This document shows, one piece after another, positions 35,961 to 48,830 of a DNA stretch of 64,000 nt (positions are counted from its first letter, which is position 1; each line of letters opens with the position of its first letter). The notes below the pieces were generated by a model that made no database searches, was not told the DNA's origin, and saw only the letters and a list, made by a program, of their open reading frames with translations. The position numbers were made by a program, and so were the translations under genes. The DNA comes from Luscinia megarhynchos (taxonomy: Eukaryota; Chordata; Aves; Passeriformes; Turdidae), in NCBI GenBank assembly GCA_034336665.1, contig JAPFBE010000003.1, positions 40,584,360 to 40,648,359 of the forward strand, written 5' to 3'.

Positions 35961-38900
35961 CCTCTCAATCTGACAGGCCAACAGTTGCCAAACCATCTCA
36001 ATATCAAAAATACAACAAAACAAGCTACCCAGGCAGATCACCAAGGGCTGGTGCAAGCTTTTTTTCCTCTACATTATGCAAAAGGTTGTCGTTGCCACCT
36101 CCAACTAAATATAGGGGCATCATTGCTTTACAAAGGGATAACTAAATGAAAGAGCTGTAATCAACCAATCTAATCAGTACAGGGTGTAATATTAGGGAAG
36201 CATGACAATATTTGGTTGGAACCATAGAGAGCCTGTGGAGCACAGCTCACCTGGGGGGCACTGCTCTGGAAAATGGCATCCTTCCAAATTGTTCCATGCT
36301 AGCTAGTGTGGGGGCTTGGATGGTGGATTTGCTCTTTCAAATCCTGCCTCCTCATCCACTGAAACCAATAGAAAGGCTCCCACTGACACTAGAAAGGTGA
36401 GAAGAGGGAAATATGCACTGTGAAAGAGGCAGGAAGGGGCTGTGCTGGCCTGAGCATGACCTGCTGAAGGAATGGGATTTACCTCCTCAGAAAGGTGCTT
36501 ACACTGGGGTGTCTGCCCAGAAGCTGGGTGCTTACTCTGGCAGAGATGCCTGCCCCTCCCTGAGGTCTCCCAGTCCCTCTGACCAGATCTCCAGCAGCTG
36601 TTCCACAGGAGCCACAGCACCCAGCTCACCCCAGGCTCCTGCATGATCATTTGCCTGAACCCTGACATCCTGGGTGCTTTTCAGCCCCTACTGTGTACTA
36701 TCTGCCTCCTCTTGTAGGAAGATGCTGCAATCTCCAGCCACTGCCTCTGACTAGAAAAGATGCAGGAAAAAAGCCCTGTTCCTGGACAAGTGCTCCAAAA
36801 GACCTTCATGGCTCCATTATTTAACACTGGCAAAAGCTCTTTGAGGCTGATTTTGACAGCAGGTTGACAAGGAAGCATCACAACAAAAGCAGAAGACTTC
36901 TACTTAATTTTCAGAAGTAATATCACAGTAATCTGGGGAAAAAATATTGCAAAGTCTGAAAGAGCTCTTTAAATATGAGTTTGATAAGGTTAATATGCCT
37001 AAAGCATACAGTCCAAAAGTCCTCCAACACATTGCTGTACATGTCTTCCTTGGGATGCTGTCCAAAGTCTATTGGTCTTGACTTGACTTCCAAGCCACTT
37101 GACTTTGAAATTATTCTCAGTTCTTATCTCAAGCTCAGGGCTTGGCCTTTTTGTAGCTCACTATTGCCTTGTGGGAGACTGCAGATCATTCCTTCTGTGT
37201 TGTAGCATGAACTGTGTCCCCTTTAGCTTGATTGTTTACCCAAAACAATTATTTTGCTATGCAAACTGGTCTTGTTATCCTGGGTGGAGTTCCTGTTTCT
37301 TCCTAAAATTTGATTTTTATAAATAATTGGATGCAATTTACCTCTTTTATTTCTTTGAAGAGAGAAAGGAGGGAAAGCCATAGTGGGAAAGCCACTTGTA
37401 TCTGATCTCCCTCATTGCTTATTTGTTCTCTTTTGTGTTTTATTAATGAATGTTATACTTCTCTTTACTCTCCTTTTATTTCTGTTTTGTTGAAGAACTT
37501 CTTTTTGCTTGTTTCTTACGTCCCTTGCAAATTCAAATGAATTTTATGTCCTAGCATTTTTGATTTTATCTCTGTCATATAACCCTCAGTTTGGTGGAAG
37601 AATTTCAACAAGGGGGTTTCCAAGAGACTTTGCAGCTTCTCCTGCCAATGCAGCAAACCATTGTGTTGTAAACATATCCAGGGCTGCCTGAAGATTGTGG
37701 GTTATTGTCTCCTCGTACTAATTACCCTCTACAGGGAGATAGCGTGCAGAAACATTGTGAAAACCTTGTCTTCTCTTCCTCCAGCTTTTTGTTCCATTCT
37801 CACATCCTTGGCATCCAGCTTTTTGCCACTCCTCAGCGTCTCAGGCGTTGCATGTTCCTTTTTCTCTGCCTCCTCTTTTGCAACAAATGAAGAATGTGTT
37901 TTCTTAAACTCCTTGCCCTGCTGAAACACCTGAGCACCTCCATTACTTTTTCTACTACTCCAATGCCCATCTTGTAAAGCAGCACCTGGTATAAACACAC
38001 CATTTCAGGTGTGGTCTTACACTTTTCCATCTGCTGCCAGGAAAGAACTTAACTTCCCAGTTCAAAACTGCTCAGTTCTTGTCTTGGATCATGCTCAACA
38101 GGGCAACAACTCCACGGAGATCCTCATCCTGGTCATCCAAGGAAAATCATCTTGTCTGTGCAAACATGCTCAGTCACCATTTACAACGAGGTACCCTTTG
38201 CACACAGTTATTTCTGTTTCTCCTCACAGACTCAAGGCATGTTAGGATAAGAACTATTCACCTGGCCTTTCTGCAGTAAGGACTGTCATATTGTGTCTGC
38301 TGTCATAAAATATAATAACAACTGTTAATCTATTGAGTGCCTGAGCTAGAAGAGCTGACTTGCTTGGCTGAAAGAAGCACTCTTGGGGTTTGAAAAACCA
38401 TTTCTTCCCATGGATAAAATTAAATCTGTGGGAAGAGCTTTTGTACAAACTCTTAAAATTTTAGACCTCTGAGACAGACCAAGGGCCCAGCCTTGAATTC
38501 TCTTTTAGAGAACATCCCACCACTAATTTGACAGAAAAGTAACCCAAACCAAGGGCATGGGATGAAACCCATCTAGATTTAATGGCTTCCTCAGTCTCCA
38601 GAAGAATACTCCAGTCCCCAGGTACAGCAACATGTCCATGTCTTGGCCTTGTGCCACCCCTGGCCATTTCTCCCCATTTGCCCTCCTTCTTTCCTGGTCT
38701 CTGGCTCCAGGGAAGGGCCTCTGTGACACCCACTGTTCAGCAAAGAGCCAGCACAGCTGGGTGAGCCAATGCCTGGAGCTTTTATTTAAAGGAGAAAGAG
38801 CACAAATGCCATTTTTGGCTCACTAGCCTGGCTCATGAGGTCTGGGAGTATGTGGGCTGCTTCTCTGCCTCACTGAAGAGCAGTCATCTTCATCAAGTGT

Positions 38901-41659
38901 TTGAATCATGACATTTGGAGGTAAAATACCCTGATGAATGGTGACAGGGATACCTGGCTTTTAATTGTTTTAACATGTAGGAGAGCGGAAATTGTGAATA
39001 AAACATGCAGGAAAACCTTCTGTATTTCATTATTTGTGGCATGTATTTAAAAATTTACAAAACTTTCAGAAAAATCTGTACACATTTAACATCTGTTATC
39101 TCTTTTCTAATCCTTTAAATCCCTTCATTTACTCCTGAAGTTGCTTAAACTGTTATCAACCTCTTTTGAGGGCTCTACATCTTAATCACAACTGTATGAC
39201 AAATATTTGATGATATAGTATGCATTTGGCAGATACTTAGGACTCAAATGATAATACCAAAATAGAGGTTTCATATGATTATAGAGACTAAGGGATTAGA
39301 AACCAGATTTAAATGGGTCCAAGGGGCAAATTCAAAAACTTCAATCATCTTTTTAAAAACAAGATGCCATGCTTTGTAAAAAAAATTCTAAAATGAATTT
39401 GCCGATGATCTCTCCTCCAGAAATATTCTATCACTTCATCAAACTTACTTATTTATTTAAACTGCCTTTGAAGCTCTTTTATTTCAAGCAGGAAAAAAAC
39501 CCCAGAGTTCAACTGCATACATTACACAAGGAGAAAAATAACACTGATGTAAAGGGAACTTTCCCTTCTCCTGTTCTGAGAGAAGTAGACATTTCCCCAG
39601 AGCTGCTTTCATGGTAAATCGAGCCTGCAGGTAAGTGCTCCTGAAGCACAGTGAGAAATGGCACACAGTGACAAGCTGGGGCTGTTCCCCTGTTGGTGCA
39701 GCGAGCTCAAGGATGGAGAACCATGCAGTGATGGCTCTGGGTTCCTGCTAACCCCACGGAGCTCAATTGCTCAGTGCAGTCCCACACAGAGATGGGAGTG
39801 CTGTCCAAAGCAAGCCCAGCAGGCCCCACAGGGCTGGCAGGCACATGGCACTGCACTGTGCCCTGGCACAGCCCTGGCTGGCAGCTGTGCAGTTTGGAGT
39901 GGCACGGGTGAGTTCCCCTCTGCAGGGCTCACCAGGCTGGGGCACTGCACTGGTGTCACCACAGCACTGTCATTTCCAGAGCTGCTGTCCTGGACCTGGC
40001 TTGAGCACCCCTGCATCATGCTGAAGGATGCACTAGGGCTCACTGAACAGAGGAATCACTGTTCCAGGTGAGCATATCTCCTTCTCATCTCCCTCTTTTC
40101 CAGAACGAGATAAGTTTGGGTCTAAATTTGTGGGATGCCCATTATCTTGAAGAACTCATTGCATTTAGGGTCAGAATCTGCAAAACTTTTAAGCTTCCAG
40201 TCTTTTTCTTTTTTTATCCCAACTTAGCTTTTTGCTAGTTTCCTGCCTGGAACTGGCTTGTTAGAGGTTTGCACGAGCATTGATGCAAGAAGAAAAGAGT
40301 AAAGAAATATGCAGCCCAGAGTGGGGTCAGAGGGTGGCCTAAGTCACCCTGCAGCAGCACCCTCTGAGACAGAGAGGTGCAAAATATCCTCCAGAAAATC
40401 TTAAACATTATCAATACTCAAGGCTAAAGACATGAATTTTTCTTCTTACTGTTAATTTTATTCTACAACACTAATCCTCTAACCAAACAAAGTGAGCTGT
40501 GATGCAAGCTCCACTCATCCTCTCCCACAAAGGATCCAAATGGGGAAAAAGTAACTAAAAAACCTGCTGGGACATAGGGGCAGAGAACACCATTGCTTTA
40601 TTCCTTTGGGAAGAGAGCTAGTGGCTGAACAGGAGCAAAACCCATGTCCTCAGGGTGCAATGGAAGACAGGAGGACTAATGCTGGAGATGTTAAACATGC
40701 AGCTGATGTGCTGGGCCTCAGCACTGGTGCCTGCTCTTCCTTCTTGCTTCCTTCTCACTGTCTTGCCATTAGCTCCAAAACTGTATTAGTGAGCAATACT
40801 CAAGGATTTCAGGCACATCACAAATCCTAAAGAAGGTGCAGAAGAATCCAAGGAGACGGATTTGCACACCAGGTTATAAAGTACATTTCCAGGTGGATTT
40901 CTGCTTGGACTGGCACTAGAGGAGTGTCTGGCCTGTGCCCTTCAGCCAGATGCCTTATTCCACTTATGAAAACCTGGTAATGTACTTCTTGCTTAAAGAG
41001 ATTTTACTGGGTTGCTACTACTCACTAGGACTTTTAGTGGGTTTTTTCTATCCTTTTCTGTTCTATTTCCCTGTACAAAACCTTGAAATAGAGAGTCATC
41101 ACGTGTACCAAGAACACAAGAAATACTATTGCCTGTAGATGAAGTAGCACTTAGTACAACAGTGATCTGAAAGGTTGTATATTACATTTTACCAGCACTG
41201 AAATTTCCATCTTACAAAAGGGAGTCTTCGCTGGGCGTGTGCTCTGAATGGAAAAGTCAGTTTATGGATTCAAGTGGCCCTTTTGGTAATGCTTTGACCA
41301 ATGCTTAGAGTATTATAATAAAAGAAAAATCTTGTGAGCAAAAGACAGGCTTTTGCTTTCATTCCTGCTAACACATTTTCCAGCATCTCCAAACAAACTC
41401 AACTCAGGTGTCTTGGGCTACTGTAAACTTCAGAGGCAAAGTTTAAGAAGGAAGATGAATTCAAAAGAGTTTGTGTTGTAAGCTACAAGAGTAAAAAAAT
41501 GTTATCAGCTGCTTAAGCACTGCTGACTAATGTATATTCAAAAGCAAATCAACACAGTCGCACCCACTCTTCAAGCATCAAGGAAACCAGATGAGACCAG
41601 TGTCTCAGAGATATGGTGTCAAAGGATTTGGTGCATTTCCTATTTTTTTTTTTAGACAG
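35961..41659. other. Non-coding DNA with GC-richer patches
   Basis: No gene identified. GC-richer, CpG-poor patches lie at about 36210-36680, 38460-38830 and 39620-40080 and carry overlapping frames of 60-137 codons on both strands. The translations match no family I recognise and no splice pattern supports exons. These patches could be old unrecognised repeats (for example LTR fragments), but I cannot show it. Confidence 0.45.
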
Positions 41660-41990
41660 TAGATGGAAGAGGAGAATTGCATTAAAATGTAATGTTTGTC
41701 AATGGCAGTGATAAAAAAGGAAAACTTCCCCTGCCGTTGCTGGCTGCCGCATGCAGCAAATCTGAATACATTGGTAATGTGAGGGACTGATTAGTCCTGT
41801 AAGGCTGCCTACAGGTTAGCAGGCCTCATTTCAAATCTCTGACAGCAATATGTGTCGTTTCATGCTTCATCCTCATTCCCCATGTTCAACACAAACCGGG
41901 GTCACTCTATATATGGAAATCACTGTCTTCAGGGCAAAAAAATTAAAAAAGGTGAGATTGCCGCTTTAACCTCACTGGCCTCAGAAAATA
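41660..41990. promoter_or_regulatory. Candidate conserved non-coding element
   Basis: Non-repetitive, with clustered retained CpGs (for example 41735 and 41748) around a GCATGC palindrome at 41749-41754, followed by AT-rich homeodomain-like sequence. No open frames. Proposed from texture only. Confidence 0.25.
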
Positions 41991-43603
41991 TGTTTTAGTC
42001 TGATACATTATACTAGTAGGAATTATTTATCAAGAAGATACAAGCTCGATATTTCAGAAATAATGAGATGTTCTGGTTTTGCAGCTGAAATTTTATGGTC
42101 CAGAGAGCATCAGCTATGAATTCAGAGAATGAAGTAAACTTGCAATGAATGATACACAGCATGCAGCTGAAGTAAAATGGCTGTGCAAAGGGTAATATGA
42201 AAGTTATAACACTGTGCAAAGCTCACTATGTCTTAAGTGCCTTTGTTGCCAAACAGAGACAGACTTTTCAAAGACAGTGCAGGAACAAGATGCTTGCAGT
42301 ATTTATTGAGGGAAGTTTTGCTTGGAAAGGAATTGCCCAATGACAAAGTTTAGTTGCCAACCCTCAGACCCCACAGCTTAGAAGACCTACTGAAGTATTC
42401 ATGCCAAGATAATCTGGGAGCAGAAATGCAGTGTTCAAGTACTCAGTTTGGAAACATTAGTTAGGCTGCAGCAAAGGCTAGAGGTTTTCTCCCAATAAGG
42501 GGTGGATTTTACTCATATCTTTATTTTGCCAGAACAAAAGCAGGTGTATAAATCCATGACTGTTGTTTTACACCACTGTTCCCAGCAAATGTTATTTTAA
42601 TAAGATGATAAGGGAGCAATGTCTGAGCTCAATATACTCTCTGATTTTGTTTAGTTTGCTCTCTTGTCTGACCAAACAAGCTAAGTGAAGAACTTGCTTT
42701 TCCTCTAATATCAGCCTTGGTTTAGGGTTCAACAGAAGTATCTAAATGCTAGACACAGAATCAGTTACCAAATGTACAGTGCTGTCCAAAATAATGAATT
42801 TGTTTGATATGGCTTGTGGGGATTATGAACTCCATGTGACTTAATGTGAACAGCAGCACAGCCATGAGGAGTGATAGTCAGCCCTTGTGGCTGCTCACAT
42901 CCCTACAAGAGAGGCCAACATGCAGGTGCTTAGTAATTCCCAGAGGAAACAGGGCTCAGTCCAGGCACTCAGCCCACTGCAGTACCACAGAGTCCTGTCC
43001 TTGCACCACCCAGCCCTCTCCTACATCTCCTTCTCTTTCTGCTGGCACAGGCTGGGTGGCAGTTTATGGTCTCCTTTCTAGTGTTTTGTCATCTCTAAAA
43101 TTAAAATACCAAAAAACAGCCAGACAGTTTCATAGGCTGAGACCTACAACTGTTTGTTTTTACCTGGCAGCTGATCTGAAAAATGAGAAGAGTTATCAAA
43201 CTAAAACTAAGATTTTTGCAATTTTCATCCAGTGATCTTAGAAATGAACACAGTGAGTGGCTCCTCTCTTTCTTTTCTGATTTCAGGTAGTTCAAGATCA
43301 TTCCCAGGCAGCTCTTGGGTGCAGGAAAATGCTATTCCTTCCCCTGGAGTTGGTAGAATAAATCAGTTTCTGAGCAGCTGGGACCATCTCAGCCCCCAAC
43401 AGGTTTGCACTGCTGAGTCCCTGTGGCACATGCTGGTGAATCCCAGGAGCAGCCCCACCTGTGCAGCACATCTCCCTCCCAACAGCAGGGTTTGCCTCAT
43501 GGAGCTCAGGGTAAGACACACCACAGGTATCTGTGGAGAGAATGCTGAACATCAATGATGCTCAAAACCTAGATTTCATCTAGATGGCTACCTCTAGCCA
43601 CAG
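41991..43603. other. Non-coding DNA
   Basis: A GC-richer patch at about 42850-43560 carries frames of 129 and 108 codons that match nothing. No gene was identified. Confidence 0.45.
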
Positions 43604-43622
43604 AAAAAAAAAAAAGAAAAAA
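43604..43622 (+). repeat. Poly-A tract
   Basis: An A run with one G interruption. Confidence 0.85.
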
Positions 43623-44882
43623 GGTAGTAAGAGGGACCTGACTAAGGCAGAAACAACAAAACAAATACTTACATTGTTTGTGCTGAAAAACATTCAATTT
43701 TAGCTGATTTAAGCTGCCAGGAAGTCTCCCTTTGGCTGACACAGGACAGGCCCCTGATGCAGCACTGGAAAGGAGCTGGCACTCAGGTGTGTAGCAGCAA
43801 TGGAGCCCATTGAAGTGTGCCCATGTCTCCTGAAATGTGTGGTCTCTAGACCTGTGCTATCTCCTCCAGCCCATGCAGAACTGTGGGGTACCCAGTATAT
43901 TTCACAGGCAGTTAATCCATCATTGGAGAAATCTGTGTGTTCACTATTTCAAACACTCTTATATTTTCAGGTCCATGTATTCAACAGAATACTTAGGAGC
44001 TCTTCAAGCTGTGCAAAGACTGCACACAACAGAATTTAGGCCCCTGAAAATGAGATGCAGCATTTTAAGCCATGGAGTTACAGTTCACATCCTGCACAGG
44101 TCTGTGCTTGTGCTACAGCTGCTCTATCTAGACTCTTCCCACATGTATTCCCAGCTTCTGACATCCACTTCTGTACTCCGTGTCTTTTGGACACACTCAA
44201 CATCTACAGTGCCTCCAGGCTGTATTCCTCTTCACAGAACCCTAGAAATCAGAGCAGCCAGGTCTGGATGCTCAGGGACAGATTTTATAAGAGATTATAT
44301 GTAGGCTGCTTAGGCTGAGACCTTTCTAAAAAGGAGCCATTTTTTAAATTTACCTGTGTTATATGTGTCACCAGAAGAGCACAGGTCCTTGGAGATGTTC
44401 TGAGAGATCTTCATATCAACATAGACTTTAGACTGAGAGTTAATAATGAGAAAGAGCAGAGATCAGTCTAATGTAAATTTATTGTAAAGTATGATTCAAA
44501 GCTGCTCTGGAAGGCACACCTCCACTTTGTTTCCACTGTCATAACAAGCATCAATGTAAATCCTGGGTGAATGTTGAAACTCTGTCTATGAGGTGGGTTC
44601 AAAACATACTTTTGAATAGCAATTAAGAAGAATCTGCATCCATTCTTGCTCTCTGACTGATGAACTCAGTTTTATCCTCCATAAATCATTGGGTTGAATA
44701 GCAGGCCAGTGTCATTCAATATGATAAGCCACTGTAGACCTCTGAATCATGATAGTGCACAAAGTCATCCATGAGCTGCCCCAGCTCTAGAAAGAACTTT
44801 GTTGCTGCTCTGGCTTTCACAGCAGTGACTTCTTCAATGATTCTGTGATGAATCGATGTTCTTCTCAATAAAGAGTTTCATG
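43623..44882. other. Non-coding DNA with a 155-codon frame
   Basis: The plus-strand frame at 43837-44304 overlaps two other plus frames (43800-44039, 44055-44318). Its translation has no domain I know and is probably chance. Confidence 0.45.
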
Positions 44883-44911
44883 TCTCAGGTCTGGGAGACT
44901 TAGACCTGAGA
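44883..44911. repeat. Perfect inverted repeat (10-base arms)
   Basis: TCTCAGGTCT at 44883-44892 pairs perfectly with AGACCTGAGA at 44902-44911 across a 9-base loop. Confidence 0.85.
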
Positions 44912-47229
44912 GACCTTAAAGACTTAAAATGCAGCCTTGCACACTGATAATAAAACATCTATTGTTTTGGACTTACTGCATCTCTTATTTCTAATTGTGC
45001 ATCCTCAGTGCAGAGGTGGAACTACTGCCTGAGTGTAGTCATATAAATTGTGCACTCACTGTCTGCATCATTTATGATTATATACTCAGCTGGGATGCTG
45101 GGAGTGCAAGGAAGGACTGAGATTAAGCATTTAAAATGGATATATCTCTTCCAGATTCACCTGGTCTCATTTTAGGCCACCCAACAGTACACCCAATTCA
45201 GTATTCCAAATTTGGTGGCATTTTAGCATAATCTAAGGGTAGGAGAGGAGGTTTGACCTGTTCAGCATTCTGGCCTGGCTGTCTCCATCTGGGGGCTGGC
45301 CTTAGGTGATGTGAGTGTGGATTCCCTCCTGTCTGCACAGCCTGACAGTGACTGACAGTCTGTCACTGACCACAGCATGGCCTGTTGGCTCTATCCTAGC
45401 CCTCAGCTCGGTGTTCAGACACATCCAGCACTGAGCACTGCCAGGGTGATGCCACCTGCAAGTACAAACAGAAAACACATGGCTCTAGAAAGAAATGTCT
45501 TTGTGTTACCATCACATGCTTGTCCAGCTGCAGTCAATGGTGCTGTTCTCACTGCTGGTAAGCACTTTGGGATTTGGCCCTAATCATTGACACAAATAGG
45601 CACGGAGTTGATCTTGACACAGAAAGAAGAAGGAGAAGAAAGGATAACTATGTACAAAGTCATGGCAAGAGAAAGGCAAACAGAAGAAAAGTTCATCTGA
45701 AGGTGACTGAATGCTATTTCAGGACTGTTGGTTGTTCTTTGGATCAAACTTGTGTGTTAGTTAATGACTCATTTTCCTTTTTCTTTACATTTTCTTCTTG
45801 ACTCTGAATTCTGTGCTGCATCTCTGCACAGAAAAAAAAAATCCATTTGTAGAATGCTGATTTTCTGCAATTAGTTTCTGATTTTTCAGATTTGTCCTTC
45901 ACTCCAAGGCTTTTGAGCCTCCATCAAGCAGCATTTTTGAGAGACTATGGGAAAAAAAATCCTTACAAAACAAAAACAGTATTTTCAGAATTCCACTCTA
46001 CTGCTTTCAGACTATTTCCATCAACCCTCTTATTCATTTTGATTTATTTCCATCCATAAGCAGACTAACGCTTTTCTATGCTTTTATTGTTCTTCAAGAA
46101 TAGGCCTTCTATTGGAGAAAAATAATGTCTCTACGACCACCACTTTGCTCAATGCAGATCTTCATTAATCTGCAGCCACAGTACAGGCTTTTAGCAGCAA
46201 GCACTTTTGATGGGAATTGAATTTGATACTGCATTATGGTTGTAGGGCTTCTCACAATAGACTGTGTTCTTTTCTGTGTCTGTGCACAATCAGAGAGACC
46301 CAATTAAATAATTTGGTGCAATAATGGAGAACAAAAGAGTATGAGGGCTTAAAGTGAGGGCTTCAGCATTTGTATTCTCCCTTTTCTGTATCATGTTAAT
46401 TAATTTGCCTGAAAACCAAAAGAAAGAACATAATGTGAAAAGCATAGCTCATCTACAACATGGAGGCACTTTAAATGCAGATACCAGACCAAATCAACAT
46501 GTAACAAAGGAACATTCATTACATTTCCATAAGAAAAAAAAGTTGCCAGCTAATGTTGAGTGGTCCTAGTCATGGCCACTGCAACTAAGGACAGCTATTT
46601 GGGATGGGGAAAGCCTTCCAAGGGTTAAGGGCAGGATAATACCTTGTGCCCCTGTGATAACACCTACATATAAATATGCAGTTTTGAAACCTAATTGTTG
46701 GATGGAAAAGAACTGGATGTAACAGAGATCTCAGTGTTTCTGGCCTTTAACTTCCTTTTTTTTTTTTTTAATTTTCTGAGCTCGATTCTATTCTGTTCTA
46801 TTCTTCCCACAATAGCTCTAAGCAGACACTTCCAGAGGAGTGAAGCCTCACTCCTCTGTTTGGGTTAGAAACTTCAACAGTATTTCAGTGGGCACTAAGG
46901 GCAGTCTCTGCTCCACCGTTATTCCCACCTGCAACTGAGTTTATCCAGCAGAAAAGATCCATTTACTCCCTGCTGGAATAAATAGTGTGGATGTGCAGCC
47001 CTCACGGGCTCCTTGGAGGCTGGCAGTGCATGGAGGTCAGCGAGCAGAGCTGGTTTGCAGCTCTGATGACAGGAGCTCCCCTGCACCCTGCATGCCACCC
47101 ACCCCTCCACAGCCCCCTCGGAGGGCAGGCCACTGGGAGCTGCAAAACTGGCAGCCACACATCTCTCCTGCAAGAAATCCTTCAAGCTATTAATTGTTTG
47201 AAGTCCTAAAAAATGCAAACCCAAGGATT
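44912..47229. other. Non-coding DNA
   Basis: Includes an inverted repeat at 45346-45368, a poly-T tract at 46756-46769 and a GC-richer patch at about 46920-47180 with frames of 68-101 codons that match nothing. Confidence 0.5.
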
Positions 47230-47480
47230 ACTCTTTTGTCTCTTGTTCATTAGCAAGTGGGAAAAGAATATCTGCAGAGCTGTGATCCAATTGCATTCAT
47301 TACTGCTACCTGTTAAATAGCACTTTAGGGATATTAGTGGGAATAATTTCCATAAAGGTTATGAATCTTATTTCACAGTATATTAATAAAAAGCATTTCA
47401 TCTGGATAAAAATGTGACCACAAACTGAGATTTTAATCCAGTTTGGAAATTTACACAATTATGTCTTTGTAAAATAGAAA
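47230..47480. promoter_or_regulatory. Candidate conserved non-coding element
   Basis: AT-rich, non-repetitive, with CAATTGCATTCATTA at 47288-47302 and further TAAT words. No coding potential. Untested. Confidence 0.2.
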
Positions 47481-48198
47481 GATATATGTCTTAGCTAGTT
47501 GCAACTAATATCTTTCTATCAGGAAGAGCCATTTAGTTTTGGGTTTGAGCTGTACAGAAGCTTCATAACTGCAGCTGTCAGGCTACCTGCATATCACTCA
47601 TAAAAAGCACTGAGAATGATCACCTCATCACCTCTCATCAAGGTGTATTACATACTTTTGCTGCTGCGATACTGTGCTTCCCAGCAGAGGTGTCTTTTTA
47701 TATCAGCATTCCTCTGAATATTACTTGTGTTGACAAGTTACTAGGTTGAAACCTGGGTGGGAGGATCTGGAGGGATCACAAATGGCTAAGATATTTGTGG
47801 CTTTTAATCATTGCAATTATCTGTGCATTCCCAAACAACTTTTTTGAAAAAGATGCTAGCGGTCTTATCTTCCTCACTTCTCTTTAAACTCACTAAATAT
47901 ATCACAACAGCAGTGTGTTTTTTGTCAACTACCATAGACTTTCATGATCAGCTTTTCTGGGAAACACCACCACCAGCAATCCTGGCTCCACTACAGCCTG
48001 GGAGGCTGCAGCCCTGCTTATCAGCCTGTTTGGTATATGTGGGAGCTATCATGACAAGTGCTGTTCATTATGGTAAATCTTCAGTCCATAATTAAAATAT
48101 ATGAGGCTTACAGTTGTCATGTCTCTGCTTCCAGCATGGGGGGCATGAAAACAGATTGTCCTTCTTGAATCTTAGCAAGTTGCATTCTGATCCAGCAT
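47481..48198. other. Non-coding DNA
   Basis: Nothing recognised. The 94-codon frame at 47811-48095 matches no family. Confidence 0.5.
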
Positions 48199-48224
48199 AA
48201 AAAAAAAAAATAAAAAAAAAAAAA
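48199..48224 (+). repeat. Interrupted poly-A tract
   Basis: Twelve A, one T, thirteen A. No retrocopy was recognised upstream. Confidence 0.9.
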
Positions 48225-48239
48225 GGAAGGCATTTCTTC

Positions 48240-48830
48240 ATATTCTCAGTTAATTCAGTCTAAAAGTGTCACACTTATTCAGCAGCAGTTAAAATAGTCT
48301 GTGATGAGAGCATGACAATTTCCAGCTAAACTAGAGGATAATTAGAAATGCCCCGTAGCAGGCAAGTCAGTGCTTCAATTTATTTGCTGTTTATTACCAA
48401 GTCCCTGCCCCTTGGGTGTAATGACTGTAAAGCAGCACCTGCAGCTTCCCAGTGTTTGATTTAGCACTGTAAATGGTGCTCAGAGAGTAGATTAAGCTGG
48501 AATGTGATCAAACCTTATTTGCAATCCGATTATACAAACTGCTCCTTGCACTGACCAGATTGAAGTAATTTCCCTATAGAAACGTTACACTCACTTTGGT
48601 GTAAAAATGATTAACATGTGCTGACTGTAGGTCAGCCTTTCACTTTCAGTGTAATTCTTTATCAGGCAGGATGCCCATCTTTTTCTTGTGTTTGCCACAT
48701 TTGTGTACCATGCGGTATTTAACCAATGGATATAATCAACTTCCTCTTTTTCAGGTCTTCTTGATGAATGATTGTAATAAATAAGCACTCCAGCATAAGC
48801 AGATTAAACCATTTTCCCCCTGTTTGATTG
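48240..48830. promoter_or_regulatory. Candidate conserved non-coding element
   Basis: A long non-repetitive AT-rich stretch with homeodomain-like words (GATTA at 48528-48532 within GCAATCCGATTA) and several retained CpGs. The 65-codon minus frame inside it is unconvincing. Conservation must be tested. Confidence 0.27.

Noticed and set aside
39658..40071. 137-codon plus frame in a GC-richer patch
   Set aside because: Equally long frames exist on the opposite strand. No domain, and no splice-site arrangement suggests an exon.
43837..44304. 155-codon plus frame
   Set aside because: No recognisable domain, overlapped by two other plus frames, and within chance expectation for a window of this size.
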